Positions 14,001 to 29,300 of a stretch of DNA of 64,000 nt are shown in pieces. How positions within the stretch are numbered: the stretch's first letter is position 1; the number at the start of each line of letters is the position of its first letter. Position numbers and translations under genes: made by a program. The notes below the pieces were generated by a model that did not search any database, was not told the origin of the DNA, and saw only the letters and a list, made by a program, of their open reading frames with translations. This stretch comes from Anolis sagrei (Eukaryota > Chordata > Lepidosauria > Squamata > Anolidae), in assembly GCF_037176765.1 (NCBI RefSeq), contig NC_090022.1:86811891-86875890 (forward strand), written 5' to 3'.

Positions 14001-14328
14001 GTCCATCTTGATTGACAACTATCTACCTACCCTTCCCCTGCCCTTCTGAAACTTAATCAAAAATTTAAACTCCTTTACTTTGCAAACTCTCTCCTACATT
14101 TTTTCCTGGTAAGGTTAGGCAGAACTTTGACTTTGTTGCTTCTACTCTGGCCCAATTTCAATTCAGCTTTTGAATGGTAGCTACCAAGTCTGTGAAGCAG
14201 CACATCTGTCTCTCATATCAACTACTTTACGGATACCAGCAATTATTTTTACATAGCTTTTTCTCGATGTACAGTTTTTTGCAAAAGGTTTTCTGTACAA
14301 GAGCTATGAACATTATTTTAAAGATGGT

Positions 14329-14368
<40 letters not shown>

Positions 14369-17300
14369 TTTTAAATATAAGATAGAATGGTCTTGCACAA
14401 CACTTTTAGAGAGAATTAACTTTGCCAACTGTGGGACATTTTGATATTACAGTGCTGTAGTGGTAAGAGGTCCACTAGTTCAACATCATATATAGACAAA
14501 GCACAGTGAAACCATCCTTAAAATAATTTTCATAGCTCTTGTACAGAAAACCTTTTGCAAAAAAAACCCTGTATATCCAGAAAAAGCTATGTAAAAATAA
14601 TTGCTGGTATCCGTATGTATGTATAATTGCTGGTATCCGTTCACTAAATAAATAAATAAATAAATAATGAAGCACAGTGAGACCGTCTTTAAAATATTTA
14701 AAAATATAAAGTTGACAGCCATTGAGCTGGAAGGTACCAGATGGCCCAAAGCTCTCCTTGTTCACTGAATAAATCCTGGAAGATCTCTTGTCGGTTTAGA
14801 TTTAGGACCACAAGAGAATGAGAGCTCACATGATTCTATTGCTCTAAGGGCCCTTCCACACAGCCCTTTATCCCAGAATATCAAGGCAGAAAATCCCACA
14901 ATATTTGCTTTGAGCTGGGTTATCTGAGTCCACACTGCCATATATTCCAGTTCAAAGCAAATATTGTGGAATTTTCTCCCTTGATATTCTGGGACATAGG
15001 GCTGTGTGGAAGGGCCCTGAGTTCTAAGAGGTTTTTCTAAATTTACAACTGAAAGCCATCCTTTTGTAACTAAAGTCCATCTGATCCAATCAGGTTCAGC
15101 AGAGAACAAGACTTGAGAAATCAATGGACAAGAGAGGTGGTTTCTTTTCCATTGATCTTGTCCATGGGCGTAAGGAAATGTCCTGAGAATTCTTAAGCGA
15201 ACTGGGCTACTCTCCTGTAAACACAACAGTCAGCCAACATCAAACCCATAACATTCATATCTAATAACAACGTAAGTCCATCAGGCTCCCCTTTCTCTTA
15301 CCTGCTCAGCAAGAAGTTGCCTCTGTCCCATCAGGAACTGCTTCTGTTGCTCCATTAACAAATGTTTTTGCTGCTGTTCCCTCTGTTTCTGCTGATCAAG
15401 TAGCATTTGGTGCTGCTTCATTACAGCCGCTTGCTGCTGACTGTTGAGATAGGCCGTGTTGCCATGATTACCTGCCATGGAAACACTGGGAGGCTGTGTG
15501 CTCCCACCAGGGCCAGGAACAGACACAGGAATGCGAGGAACACCGGCCGGAGGATTCTGGTCCTGCAAAAGCAGACAGAACGGTATTACATAGAGAAATC
15601 CATTACCAGGGCCCTTCACCAGGCAACCACAGCTGTGCCTAACTCCAGCTCTGGCTGAAAAGAGGTAAGAGACAGGAAACAGCTTTCCATGGGGAGAAGC
15701 TGCCACCTAGAGGCTGCTCCAAGAAGTCTTGCTGTGAGCAGCAGCCCCAGAAGGCAAAGGGATGTGTTTCCTTTTTGTGTTATCTTCTCACTGCAGACCC
15801 AACTACTGCATACCAGAATGGCAGAATTTTCAGTAAACACTAGCATACTGAAGTCTGCAAACATATACGTGTGTGTGTGTGTGTGTGTATGTCAATATAT
15901 ATTACTTATTACATGTAATTCCCACAAGTACCGTTCTTAATAGGCCTCCACATCAAACACACTCAACAACACAGAGAGGAATTCTTTGGCTTCCCACATT
16001 ATTTGGTGTGCAAGCACTGGTGATATGCAATACCACATGTGGTGTATTGATCAAATCCACAATGCCATTTATTCTCACATAGCAAAGTGAATAATCAAAT
16101 TGCCAATTATAGCATATTTTCCAAACTTCTAAGAAAAGAGAAATCTTCAATCCTAGGTAAAGTAATTAAAATATTAACTGCACTCTATTTAACAGATCCT
16201 GAAGAACTGCAAACAGATCTATGTTGCATACAAGCAACACAAAGGTTCTATTTTGTTCAGCTCTTTCTGTCCTCCAAAAATTGTAATGCCTTAAGTATAA
16301 ATTCAGTGGCAAAAATAGTGTCCACATAATGAGCAGTATATAGATCACAGATGAGGTCACACTTTTTCAGTCAAAACAAGACAGAATATTTACCCAATGA
16401 AGAGCTAATGCTAGAGATTGTTTCTACTCTTGTGCACTTTTCAAGTGCTTTCTGTCTTATGGTGACCCTATCACAGGGTTTTCTTGGCTAGATCTGTTCA
16501 GAGGAAGGGTTGCCTTTGCCTCCCTCTGAGGATGAGAGAATGGGTCTCATCCAATAGGTTTCCATGGCTTCTACCAGTGGTCTTCCACAGTCAAGCACGG
16601 ATTCGAATCTTTGCCTTCAGAGTCCAATACACAAACTGCTACACCGCACTCTCTCTTCACTACTCTCTATATTAAGTTCCTACTATAAGAACCTCCCATT
16701 TACCCATTTGTTCCACTTAATGAATCCTACTCATCATAGCAAAACTATCACTAGATACACTTACCTGGCTGTGTGGTACTAGAGGCCTATATGCAATGTT
16801 TCCAGATTTCTTCACTGCAAACATCCCATTCTGCTCTTCACTCATATGAGGCAATGTGGGCTGCTGACGCTGCTGCTGCTGCATATATGCCAACATAGCG
16901 GCCTTGTTCTGTCCAGATAATGTAACCCCTTGTCCACACTCCTTATAATGGGTAAGAGGTTTTGTATTCCCATAGTCCAGTACAGAGGTTTGACTTGATA
17001 CAGAGTTTTGGGTCAAGTTGTTCGGCTGATGGCTTAATATATTTCCACCATGATAACCAGCCCTGGGAGAACTCTTGTTTGGTATATTGGATATCATGAG
17101 TTTCTGATTATTGAAGTCCTGTTGGTAAACTGAAGGGCTAGTGGGATTCTCCATGTTGTATGGGACAGTCAGTGGACTGTGAGAAGATCCTGACTGCTGC
17201 CAGCTAGAGATCTGGTTGGATTGGTGGACTTGCTGCTGATTCTGTAACAACTGATCTCGCTTCTGCTTTGCCGCTATTTGCTGAAGCTGTTTAGCAGATG

Positions 17301-20300
17301 ACATCTCTTTGGTGCTCCCTGTATTTTGTCCAGGCAACAGTGAACTAGATAGAGGCCTCTGCACATTCTGAGACTGGTTGGATGATTGCATCATGGACTG
17401 GTTGGGATTATCAGTCACTGATTGACCGGAAGGCTGGAACATTGTTTGAGAATTGCTAACTGTTGGAGAAGCAGCACTAACAGGGACAGAAGAGGTACCA
17501 ATAAAGGCTGTACCAGCAGAAGACGATCTGACTTGTGGAGATCCTATCTGCTCTTGCTCAAAGTCAGCTGGAGAAAATTCAGTCTTTATGATGATGTCTT
17601 GTGGCAATGGCGTTTGTGCAGCTGAATTAGTAGAATCAGCATCCTTCTTTTCCTCAAAGTCTTCCGTAAATAGATCTTTCATGTCTTCATCAGGCACTGA
17701 TCTGTTCAGTTCATCAATGAGCTCCTTCCACTCTTGCTCATTAAGGTTAAGATCAGGCATCAAGTTGTTCTGAGATATAGAACTTCCTGGTCCCGTAATC
17801 ATACAAGGAAGATCATCTGGTGGTTCTTGCTTGAGCTCTTTATTAATACCCAAAGTAAATGAGTCATTAGCATCACTGCTTCCATTCAACTGGAGGTTAG
17901 AGTCTGGTAGACACTTTTTGTTGATGCCATCTAGCCCCATGGAATGTTTCCCATTGAGATGCAAAGTGTCTCCACCGGATGGTTTGCTGTCAAGTTGGTG
18001 AAGAGTAGATACAGGAGGAATTCCATTGGAAGAGCCGGTCAATCCACCAAGACTATCTTCATGACGCAATTTCTTGGGCATAGAAAACATGTCACCATAG
18101 CCATTCTGCTGGTCACCATTCTGAGGTGAAACAGAATTATCAAGCTTCCTTTTCACTGTTTCATGAAGCTGCTAAAAGAGAAAGAGTTTCAAATTAGTCT
18201 TACACTTCAGAATGGTCATAATGACTTTCCAGCTGGCATGAGGCTATTAATCGTGAAAGGTTCTGGGTTCCACTATAGTTTCAAAGTATCTTCTGGCTAC
18301 GGATCTTATTTAATTATTTTAAGCGAGGAATTTTAAAAGTTAATAAAATGGAACACTTTTCACCATATATTATTGGTTCCTTTTAAAACTGAAATTCTAG
18401 GATAAGAATAAATGGAAAAATCTGAAGTTTATTTATTTATTTAGAACTTTTATATACCGGTCTTCTCACCTCCGACGAGGGACTCAATCCGGTTTACAAT
18501 AGAGGAAGTTCCATCCTTGCCCAACAAATTATACCTCCCCATAATATAAATAAATATTTTTGTCATATGAAATACTTTCCTTTATAACAGTGAATAAAAT
18601 ATCTAAGACATTTGAAAAGGGAGGGGGGCTTAGTTAGCACAGTCAAACTACTTTCCAGTCTTTGCAATACATGAAGAGAAAAATGAAAAATCAAAAGCAA
18701 CAAAAACAAAAACAATTCAGAAAATAAAACTGACTAAACCAAGCTTTGCGTAGGAATATTAGCATCTATTGTCACCTCTCTTTTAAACAAAGTGGATTCC
18801 TACCCCCCCAAGAGGACCAAATCACAATAGCAATTTTTCAACTGTTTCTCAAAATGTAAATATTTTTCCAGAAAAGCCAGAACAAAAACCCCATTTTTGC
18901 TAGCTTTATATTTCTCAGAATTTGTTATTACTAGTTGAAACTAGCATGGCTGCTTCCCTGAAACTGGTTTGAAGGGTTATTTTTCTGCTATTCTTAAGTA
19001 TGGCTGGATCGACACTGTCAAATGTTGTTGTTTGAACTGCACTGACCTACATTATATAGGTCTATGATGACCAAATAATGTTGTTGAAACAGTATTATTT
19101 GGCAGTGTCAATTTAACCTATTTTACATTTCTTATTGGCACCCAGTAAAAGATCTGGTGGCATGAAGCAACTTTGGACGTGATCAGTCTTTATATGGAGA
19201 ATCACTTGAAGGCCCATATAAGAACAGCTAAACATGAATGGATATTTTAATAGTTAAATAACGTCCTAATGCCCTTGAAGTGCTACCCGAGACAAAAAAG
19301 TGCATTACACATGCAACTCCCATAGGAATGTCTAGCATTTAAATACAAGGCATGAGTACAGCACTCAAATTCTTTTCAGTCAAAAGCATTATGTTGGCCT
19401 TGAGGCTGGAAGAGAATACTGCACTCTGCAGCTGCCACAGCACTGTACTAATACAACCCAGCAGTCTTTGTAGGCTTCATGCAATCCAAATTATGTTTGT
19501 TAAACGTATTAGGATTAATAATAATTAGGATTAAGGATAACTGCCACCACAGACAAGTAACAAGTTGCAATGCTTCCCCCTACTATAGAAGGACACATTT
19601 ACAACAAATATCCAAATATCCGTTTTTTAAATAAAAAAACACACCTGAACTTCCAACTTGGAAAAATGAGAAAGCATATCAAACAAATTACATATCCCAC
19701 ACTTTTAAATATCTGCATGACACTGTTGGGAAATATATTATTTTGTTCTTGATGATATTCAGTGAAGAGGAGACAATGGCTAACTGGTAAAAGAGCTTAA
19801 TTGTATGAATGAGAGCCAATAAATTGAAACGCATTGCAAACAAGATGGAGTCAGCGCTAGGTGGTTCATCCATTTCATTAAGTCATGCTAAACTCCCAGA
19901 AGGGTTATAGTTTGGAGGTGCTCATAAATCTGACTCTGCCATTTGAGGGTCAGAATGGAACAGAGTTATTTTACCAGCTACTTCCCACCTGGTCACCATT
20001 ATCCATGTACTTATCAAGTCCCATCTTGTGGGAGTCATATATGGGCTATTTCTGGAGATGGCTGGAGTGAGGCTACTTGCTGAGAATGGTCTGTTCTGAA
20101 AATATCAGCAGTGCTATTTGGCCGTCAGTTCTCATGTCCCAATTCAAAATGTTGGTGCTGTCCTTTAATGGCCTAAATGATTAAGACCAAGTCATCTGAA
20201 GGTATATTGTCTGTCATGTTTATGCCTAATTATTATATTTGGGGGGCGGGCAGTCTTTTCTTTGGCAGCTATTGCTCACAAGGATATGACTGGTGACTGT

Positions 20301-23300
20301 TCTGCCACCACTTTGATAGCTTAGATTTGACTGATGATCAATTACACTCTAATATTTTTTATATTCATTCAGTTGACAACTTTGCTTTGGTTATTATTTT
20401 GTTGTTTTGTGGTTTTTCATGTGTAAACCACCAAGTCTACAAATATCGGATAAATAATTTTAATTAATAAGCAAATCTTTCATCTCCATAATTTTAGATG
20501 TTATGTAAATGTTATTTTACAGATTTGCAGCAGAACTGGGTTCCAAATTAAAATTCTCACTCATTCTCCCTGTTCTAAGGCATACTCCCTGTTATAAAAC
20601 AAACAGAAGTATTTGTCAAAGCTAAAATGTAGTCAAGTAAACTGTATCACAATTCAGGAACTCTGAATGTATCATTGGTTTAAGAACTTCTTAGATTTTT
20701 CTGAGTGTAAAAGTTACAGGCCATAAAGGGATGATCCAAAGATGTTCACCACTCTGGCAAACATTTCTTGAATTGTTCTTTAAATGACAATCAAGCTCTA
20801 TATCTAGTTCTCTTGGGGATGTCAAGAAAAAGGATTCTTTTTTCCATATATGGTGGACTCACAGGAAAGCAAAAACATAGAATAGATATGTTAATTTGAA
20901 ATTCTAAAGATAGACTTGTAATGTTTTTATTGGATAATATGGATGAAGATTTAGATAGCAGATATGAATTATTTTTCCAATATATAACAACAGCTGCAAG
21001 AGTATTGTTGACCCAAAAATAGATAATTGTCAAAGCTGCTATGTTAGCCCACAATGTCACGTTAATATGTATCTTAAGGAATAAACAAACTATAGGTTTT
21101 TTTCTGAAGGATTGGAAGCCATATATGGACTTCTTGAGCTAGGGGGACAATAATGATGCAATACTGTGCAGTTATGGGTATTACTAATTCTTGTAGGAAT
21201 AATCTTTTTCTCCCTTTTGGTATTTTTTTCTTAATAATTCATCACAGTTGAATTGGGTGGAAGGTCAGAGCCCCATGGCCAATATTTAGTGTTTTAGTAT
21301 AATGTATTAGTTTTAGTGTACTTCGGAGTTAATTAAACTGTAGCCAAAACCAACATACATATATATTATTCAGTTTTCTTTTTCTTTCACTTTTCCTTTT
21401 TATGCTTCCTCTTTTCTTTTCTTCTGTTTTTGAACATTTAACACTTTGGTTGTACCGCATATTCTTGTATAGACTCTGTTTAAAATGTAATAAAATATAT
21501 AATAAAACAATCTTTATCTAGTTCTCATTCACATAAAAAATAACTTTTCAGTTGATTATTGTTTAGTTTCTCTTTGGAGAAAACATTTTTCATCATGTAA
21601 AGTCAACTAGATTCAAGGGAGAAAACTTTGTTAACTACAGCAGTGGTTCCCAACTTTTGAACCTCCAGGTGTTCAGCTCCCACTATTCCTAACAGCTGGT
21701 AAGCTGGCTGGGATTCTGGAAGTCCAAAATAACTGGAGGACCAAAAGTTGGGAATCACTGAACGAAGGGATTCAAATTTCCTATTTCATTATTATACAAT
21801 TAAAATTCCGGTGAGTTAATGTTATAAAAGCTTGTTAAAAGGCTATAAGGACACAACTATCTATACAGACTATATGAGAAAAAATCTACTTTAGTTTTTA
21901 CTGTTATTAATTTATTTGGAGGCAGAACATGAGTTCTTCAAGGAATTTCCACTATGTACAGTACTTTTATTTGTTTAAGCTTAACTATTCATTCACTACA
22001 AAATCCTATATCATAACAGCTTAAATTTAAAAAGATGCTCTTCCCAAACCAATCATACTAAGATTCAGTGCTTCTATGGGACAATCTAAAATTACTGAGG
22101 TACATGTATTTTGTTCATACAAAATTATTTTCTTATGTGAAAAAAAAAACACCAGTTAGGCAGTATCTATTTTATTTTACCCAAAGAGGGCAAAGTTGCA
22201 ACTTGAAAAGGGTTTCACCATGCCTACAAATAAAAAAGATGTTCCTGTCATTGCTTACAGATCACATATTTTTATCCTCAATGGATCTGCCATCTATGTA
22301 TGAAGATACAATTATATATGAAGAAGTCCTAATGAAGATTCTAGCTTCAGTGAAAAATATGCTGAGACAAGGGGCTTCTTGACTATAATCACCAAGCCAA
22401 CACGGATAGTGGATCTACCAGCAAAAACAAAAAACAACAACTGCACAATAACACTCATGTTCCAGAGATTGCTTTTGTAAAATGTATGTTTGTGTAATTC
22501 TTTAAAGTTCTTATTTCTTCTAAATTTGTGGCCCTTTATGTGTTCAACGGGGACACTGTAATGCTAGTCAAGCAAACAAAATCAAGTACTTTATTACATT
22601 TCTGGTAGGCTGCCTAACATGGATGCATCTGTCTTAATGGCCAGCACAATTTGAAATACAGGGGGACCTAGGTATCAGCTAGTGTTTGGTTCCAGGATCA
22701 CCATATGCACCAAAATCTGTGCTCAAGTCCCATTATAAAAATCATAAAATCACAGAGTTGGAAGAGACCGCAAGTGGCCATCCAATCTAACCCCCGCCAT
22801 GCAGAAAAAGCACAAAGTACCCTTGACATATGGCCATCCAGTCTCTGCATAAAAGCCTCCAAAGAAGTAGCTTCCACCACACTCCGAGGCAGAGAGTTCC
22901 ACTGCTGAACGGCTCTTACAGTTAGGAAGTTCTTCCTAATGCTACTTTCTAGGAGTTGAACACACTGCAAAAGACATCCCCAAGAGCTTCAAGGACCCAC
23001 AGGAGGTCCCTACAGGTAATGTTCTTGCAATTTGTCCAGCCTAATGAAAATAGATGTGCCTATCTCTAATAATCCTCTGCTCTTCAGAAATAGCTGGGCT
23101 TGGAAGACTTAATATCTCAAAAGGTTATTTCACAACTGATAAAAAATTCCCTCTTCTTCAACAACCAAAAAAGTGAGTTGCAATACCCTAAGTTAGATCT
23201 ATAACATTGTAAATTACCAACAGAACTCCAGCAACAGGTTACTGTAATTTTTTCCTTCTATGTAAGGATTACTATTTCAGATCATCTAATTACCTAGTGC

Positions 23301-26300
23301 TCATTCTTAACAATTTACTAAGTTCTTGACTAGATTAGTCAGCTATTGTATTATAATAATAAACTAATCCTATACTGATAGCATTATCATTATCTGACAG
23401 ATGATCCTTATGTAGCTAAGATCTCACCACCCACACACAAGGAGAAAGTATTAGCTGGCTTGGGCAAATCCCAAAGCTTGTATATATGTAAAAACCTCTT
23501 AAAAATAGAGGTAGGGAGGCATAAAACAACCCAGCAAGCCTTTAGCAAACTTAGTGGTTACGAAGACTTGCTCGTCACTTTGCTACCTCAGGCAAAGAAC
23601 AAGCTGGCACTCCCACTTTCCACATACAAAAAAGCTGTTCAACCTTTTTTAAAGCAAAAGTGGGGGAAAGTACATTTTTGGATTACAATCCCCAGAATCC
23701 TCTGGTTATGCTGCCTGGGGGAAATCTGAGGTCACAGTCCAATAAAGTCCCTTGCTGAGCTTTCTTTACCAATTGGAAAGTATCCCTCCTTGCTTGCATT
23801 TGAAGGCAGAAAGCTACTTAGTTGAAGTAAACATGACAAGTGACTTCTGCTCTAGCATCCCTGAGGCAGTAGTATGCTGTATTGTTTAAATCCTAAATTT
23901 CCTTGGATAATATCAGTACAACAAACATATAATAGTGACTGCTAATTAGCTGTTTTATACATGGGGTACATTCTGTATTTTATTTTTAAACTTTTTTCAT
24001 TTCTCTTAAGATTTATACATTTGGTAGCCTACAAAATCAACAAAAAATATACACTAATATATTCAGCTCCGAAAGAGCAGTTTCCAGAAGCTTGGCAAAT
24101 GAGTCAGATAGCAGCCCCGCCAAAGTAATGTCAAGGCAAGAAAAACCTGTTCTAAGATGAAATCTCAAAGGAAAGGAAGCACTGAAAAAGAAATCAATAC
24201 TATCTGCCAATGTACTAAAGGCTTCTAATCTATTTAAGGCAGTTAAACAATTACATGCTGAGTTTAAAATTGCTGACATTACTTTTCTAGCAGTATTTTT
24301 GTAATTAACACCCTGATGATTCCTTCTGAAAAACATTCTGGCACCATAGCTGGGACCAGATTAAGACAAAAAATACAGAGGAGATGGAAGAATCAAGACA
24401 TATATATTTGTATATAGCAATATTAATTATTCCTATGAGATGTTCCATAACCAAAAATATGAAATCATTTAACATTCTAGAATAGATCAAATCTGAAATA
24501 AAAGTTAACACAGATCCAGTTGTATTCAGGTTATTATTAATATGTTTTATATAATGTCTTTATTTTAATAATTCTGAATATTTTATTAATTAAGATAAAT
24601 TCAGATCTATGTCAACAATGCCTTGCCAGTTCACAAGACATACAACTACTCACTGCATCTCAACTACATAAAAGATTCCAAGTAATGTAATTGACTCTTT
24701 ACTCTTAGGAGATAACAAAGTAGACTACAATTACAGAAATACTTTTTTTCTGAATCTTGCTACTATATCCTATACAACAAAAAGCTAAATAATATATTGC
24801 CATTTAAGTCAAATGTATTTCCAGTTCTTCCTACCCTTTTCTGATTCAGAAATAGTTATTGTTACAAATGAAATGTGTAACGTGATTTGCGAGTCAGCAG
24901 CATTATCAAACTGCCACAAAGTCAGAGATAGATGGGGGAGGGGACCATTAATGCCCTATTTCAATTTGTTTGACAACGGACTATCCAACATGTTCACAAA
25001 AATGCTCTTTGACCCTTATAAAACAACCCTTGCGTAATCCTCCAAATGCTCCCCTGTTCTTCTGCTTCTCCACCATGCCACCCTGGGCACTCTGGAAGCA
25101 AGACCAAGTAATTGCTGTCAGTGCTTAATCAAGATCAGATTCTTGAATCTAATCTGTCTCAAAATCTCCCAACCAAAACAGATGCACTTCCTGGGACATA
25201 AGGTAGTGACTGCACAAGAGGTGTATCCCGGGTACATCTCAGGTTTTTTAAGGGGATTGCTGCCTGCACCACAAGACAGCAAGGTCAATAACAGGTCTCC
25301 TCAGTTATGATGGGAATCCTGTGTGTGATAAACACTTGGAATGCTGCTATCTTCCAGATAAAAAATAAATGTGCATAATATTATTATTTTTTTAAAGGAG
25401 CATTAGTTTCAGAAGAAAATAGGATCAATCGAGCTCACTTTGAAACTATCATTGTTCACAACAACCCAGTGATACCGGCCATGAAAGCCTTTGACAATAC
25501 ATATTATTGCTTTATTAAAGTATAATTAATCATTACTTTCATAGTAATACTAATTTAATATTTTAAACAAATTATGTATCTCTACCAACACAAATTATAT
25601 TATGAAAGTATACACTGTTTTTTTTGCTTATAAATGAAATAGGCCGGTAGTGGTATCAACAAATTTAAATATACATCACATTGCTTGTTGTGAAATATAT
25701 ATATAATCCAAGAGTTTTACAGAATTTTTTCATATTTTTTGCACATCAGAATGTTTTGTTCACCAAATAAAGGAACCTGGCATTTACGGCAGGTTTCTAT
25801 GAATAGGATTCTGTTCCTGCTGATAGCTGAAGGACATTTACACATACACACCCCATGCATAGTCCTCCCAACAGATCGTGGAAGAGCAGCTTAGGATCCT
25901 AGAGAATATGTTTATGGGGTGACATGATTTTAGGTAAGATCACCATTACAAAACTTAACTTCAATCTCTCCATCTATCTTTCAGTAATATTTAAAATGTG
26001 GTAAAGTAGGTTAGTAACAGGTGGAATATTAGTTTCCTGAGGCTAAGGAAGAAGAAACATAGTAGGACAGATGACCAAATGCAAGAGTATTATTGTTGTT
26101 GTGTGCCTTAAATCATTTCTGAATTATGCTGAACCTATCACAGGGTTTTCTGGGGTTGAGAATGTGTGATTCGCCCAAGGTCTCCCAGTGGGTTCCCACA
26201 GCCAAGCGGGGAATCAAACCCTGGTCTTCAGAGTCATATGTATCCATCTGTGTTAAGATTTATGACAGTCTGTATGATCAAACTGCAGCAAAGCTCAAAG

Positions 26301-29300
26301 GCAACAACAATCGATCCATAAAATAGGTGGAGGAGAAAGCATAAGGTCATAAACACATCTAGTTGGGCTTTTCCGTTGCTTTCCATTTCTGGCAAAAGAA
26401 CTAGATGCTACTGAAAATAATTAGAGGACATGGAAATTCAAACCCTCAAAGTTTAAAAGAAAATATTAAGCTATAATATGTTCTGGCAATGTAAGAAGAT
26501 GAACTATCTCTCTCAATAATCATGAAGTATGGAAATACGGGCCCAGAATATTCAACTAGAAGATTAAAATCAGGATTCCTCTACTTAATACTTCTGTTCT
26601 AGTAAAATATGGTTATAATACAAATAAACACTTAGCTATTTTTTATCTTCTAAAACTTATACTTTAAAACTTAAAATGTTAATACTAAGAAATCAGTGTT
26701 TACTTTTAGGCCTTTTGGACAGCCCTCAAACTAGGACACATAGCATTTAAGCCAGTGTCAGATCACTGAATCTTCTCACAACTTACTGCCAGATAAAGAT
26801 TAATGTTCCCTATCCTTCTGACTCTGCCTCAATGCTATTCAGTCAGCTTCTAAACAGAGAAATGACTAATTGGTCAGGCAATTTCTGATTCTGTCTGATT
26901 AAAAAAGAAAAATGTTAACACAGGGAAGACAATACTTATCCCCCTTTTCAAAATTGTATTTCAAAATTGTTTTATGCCCATATGTATCAACATACTGATA
27001 CCCATATATTATTATTATTATTATTATTATTACTCTTGAACTAGCCTGGCAACTCACCTCCACTTAACATAGTCAACTGCTTTCAATTTGAGAAGTACAT
27101 TATGACAATTTTGAACTAAAATCTATCAAATACATATTTTTTCTGTTTTAACAGAAATGTTACCATCATCCATTCATAAACTCACAATTTCAATAACAGG
27201 AAAAAGGCGACAGTTATCTAAGAGATGCCACAGCTTGACAACCTAGGTTCAATTCTTAGTATTTCAGGCTAACCAAAATCACAAAGGTAGAATTGGTACA
27301 CTGTGTAAAGTCTGCTACCACAAAGAAGTAGCCATTCCAGACTGGATAACATAATATAAACAAGTTAAATTTGTAGAATTCGCAGCTGTAACTTTTCTTT
27401 AAAAAAAAGAAAAGAACTACTACATAACAAAAAGCACCTCATATCTGGGATAATCCATCACCCCCTTCCTGTGTTCTCAGTCTCCTCCCCCCATTCAGCT
27501 TTTAATTGAGCAACTGCTCTAAATAGGACTAAAAGGGAGGGGGGTTAGTAAACCATTGATACCGAAAGATAACAATGTTTCCTACCATGTTTCTAGGATA
27601 GTGCAGAGTAGGGCCTGGTATTAGTTAGGTCTGTGTTTAATGGTAATTCTCTAGTCACCAAAAACTACATTTATCTGCAATATTCCAATCCACACAGGTG
27701 CTGGTTAGCTGAGAGTCTACTCTATCAGTCTACCCTTTATTCTGGCCACAATTCAACTCTAAGTCTGGGAGTTACTACTTTCTCAACATATCTTTCTCAA
27801 CAAGTAGGAGGGAATTGAATTTATGCCTGGAATAAATGGGAGGAAGACACTATCCATGGGCAAGAGAGTAAACAGTAGAACAATTACTCTTTTGCCTCGA
27901 ATAGTTATGGGGCAGGCATGCAACTTCCTGCCCAGTGTGGGAAATTCAAGATGCAATGGAGGGACAAAAGTGCCACCTAGTATTTTAATTTTACTCTGTT
28001 CAAACTTAGAAGAAGGTTCATAGTTCAAAGGACAACTTCCTTTTAAATAAGGCACACATACACACACACACCAGAAGCTATGTTAAAGGGTGATGGGGTG
28101 GAGGTGCCTTGGGGGCAACACAACCCCTCAGGTCTACTTCAGCCCCTGCAGTCAGATCTTACATTTCACTAGTTCCTCTTTTTGTTATAAAAGTGAGTAA
28201 CAGTAAAAAAAAACAACAACAACACAGCAATAAACTGAAGTTTTCCCCTTGAAACTTGAAAGAATCCAGTGTACCCTTTATTTTGGCCACTATTCAACTG
28301 CAAGTCTAGGAGTTACTACTTTTCTACCAACTAGGACGACGATTTGTGCCCGAAATGAATGGGAGAAGATGTCATCCATGGGCAAGGCTTAAGTGAATAG
28401 CAGAACAATTACTCTTTTGACTTGACTGGTTACTGGGCTGTTGTGCGACTTCCTGCCCAGAACGGGAAATTCAAGATGCAATGGAGGGACAACAGTGCCA
28501 CCTAGTATTTCAGTTTTACTCTGTTCAAACTCAGGGGAAGAAGGTTCATAGTTCACTTCAAAATATAACCTCCTTCTAAATAGGTGAAAGGGACACATGC
28601 TGATATACAAGGAGTTATTCTAAGGGGAGGGAGGAAGAGAGGATATGAAGGCAAAACAACCTTGCAGGCCTACTCTGGCCCCTCAAGCCAGATCTTACAT
28701 TCTTCACAACATTGTTGTTGTTGCTGTTGTTAAAACAAAGGTTAAGATCTTCTGGGGAGGCCCTGCTCTCAGTAAAACCTGCTTCGCAAGTGCGGTTGGT
28801 GGGGACGAAAGACAGGGCCTTCTCAGTGGTGGCTCCTTGGCTCTGGAACTCTCTCCCCAGTGAGATTAGATCAGTGCCCTCCCTCCTGGCCTTTAGAAAG
28901 AGAACAAAGATATAGTTATGGAGCCAAATTTTTGGCTAATAAAGTAACGCAGTACTAGAAATAAATATGGAATATGTGCAATCGATGTCTGGAATGGCCC
29001 TGGTCTAAGAGTTTGGATCATGTGATTTTAATGTTCATATTAGGTGGTTTGAATGTTTATGTCCTCATGCCTAAATTTTGTTTTATCTTATGTTAAATTG
29101 TCTTATTGATTTTAATGCAATTTTATTTATTCATTTATTATTTACAATATTTATGTATCGCTTTTCTCACCTCTGGGAAGACTCAAAGCCGTTTACAAAA
29201 CCTAATGGCAAAATTCAATGCCTTACATCAGGCATCCTCAAACTGTGGCCCTCCAGCTGTTTGGGCCTTCAACTCCCAGAATTTTTGACAACTGAACCAG

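Larger units (their letters stand above)
12424..15301 (-). other. MAML1: MAML1 intron 3
   Basis: Contains a tRNA-related SINE (12728-12925), an L2 3' piece (13005-13310), another LINE fragment (13320-13740), a foldback (14230-14613) and a hAT MITE (14847-15018). Roughly 13.74-14.2 kb shows nothing recognisable. Confidence 0.85.
15563..16764 (-). other. MAML1: MAML1 intron 2
   Basis: Holds a (GT)n microsatellite at about 15869-15888 and a tRNA-related SINE at about 16430-16660. Otherwise unremarkable. Confidence 0.85.

Noticed and set aside
24037-24511. Minus-strand frames of 99 and 68 codons in MAML1 intron 1
   Set aside because: No homology, no splice sites that keep MAML1 phase and no repeat signature; length is within chance for this composition.
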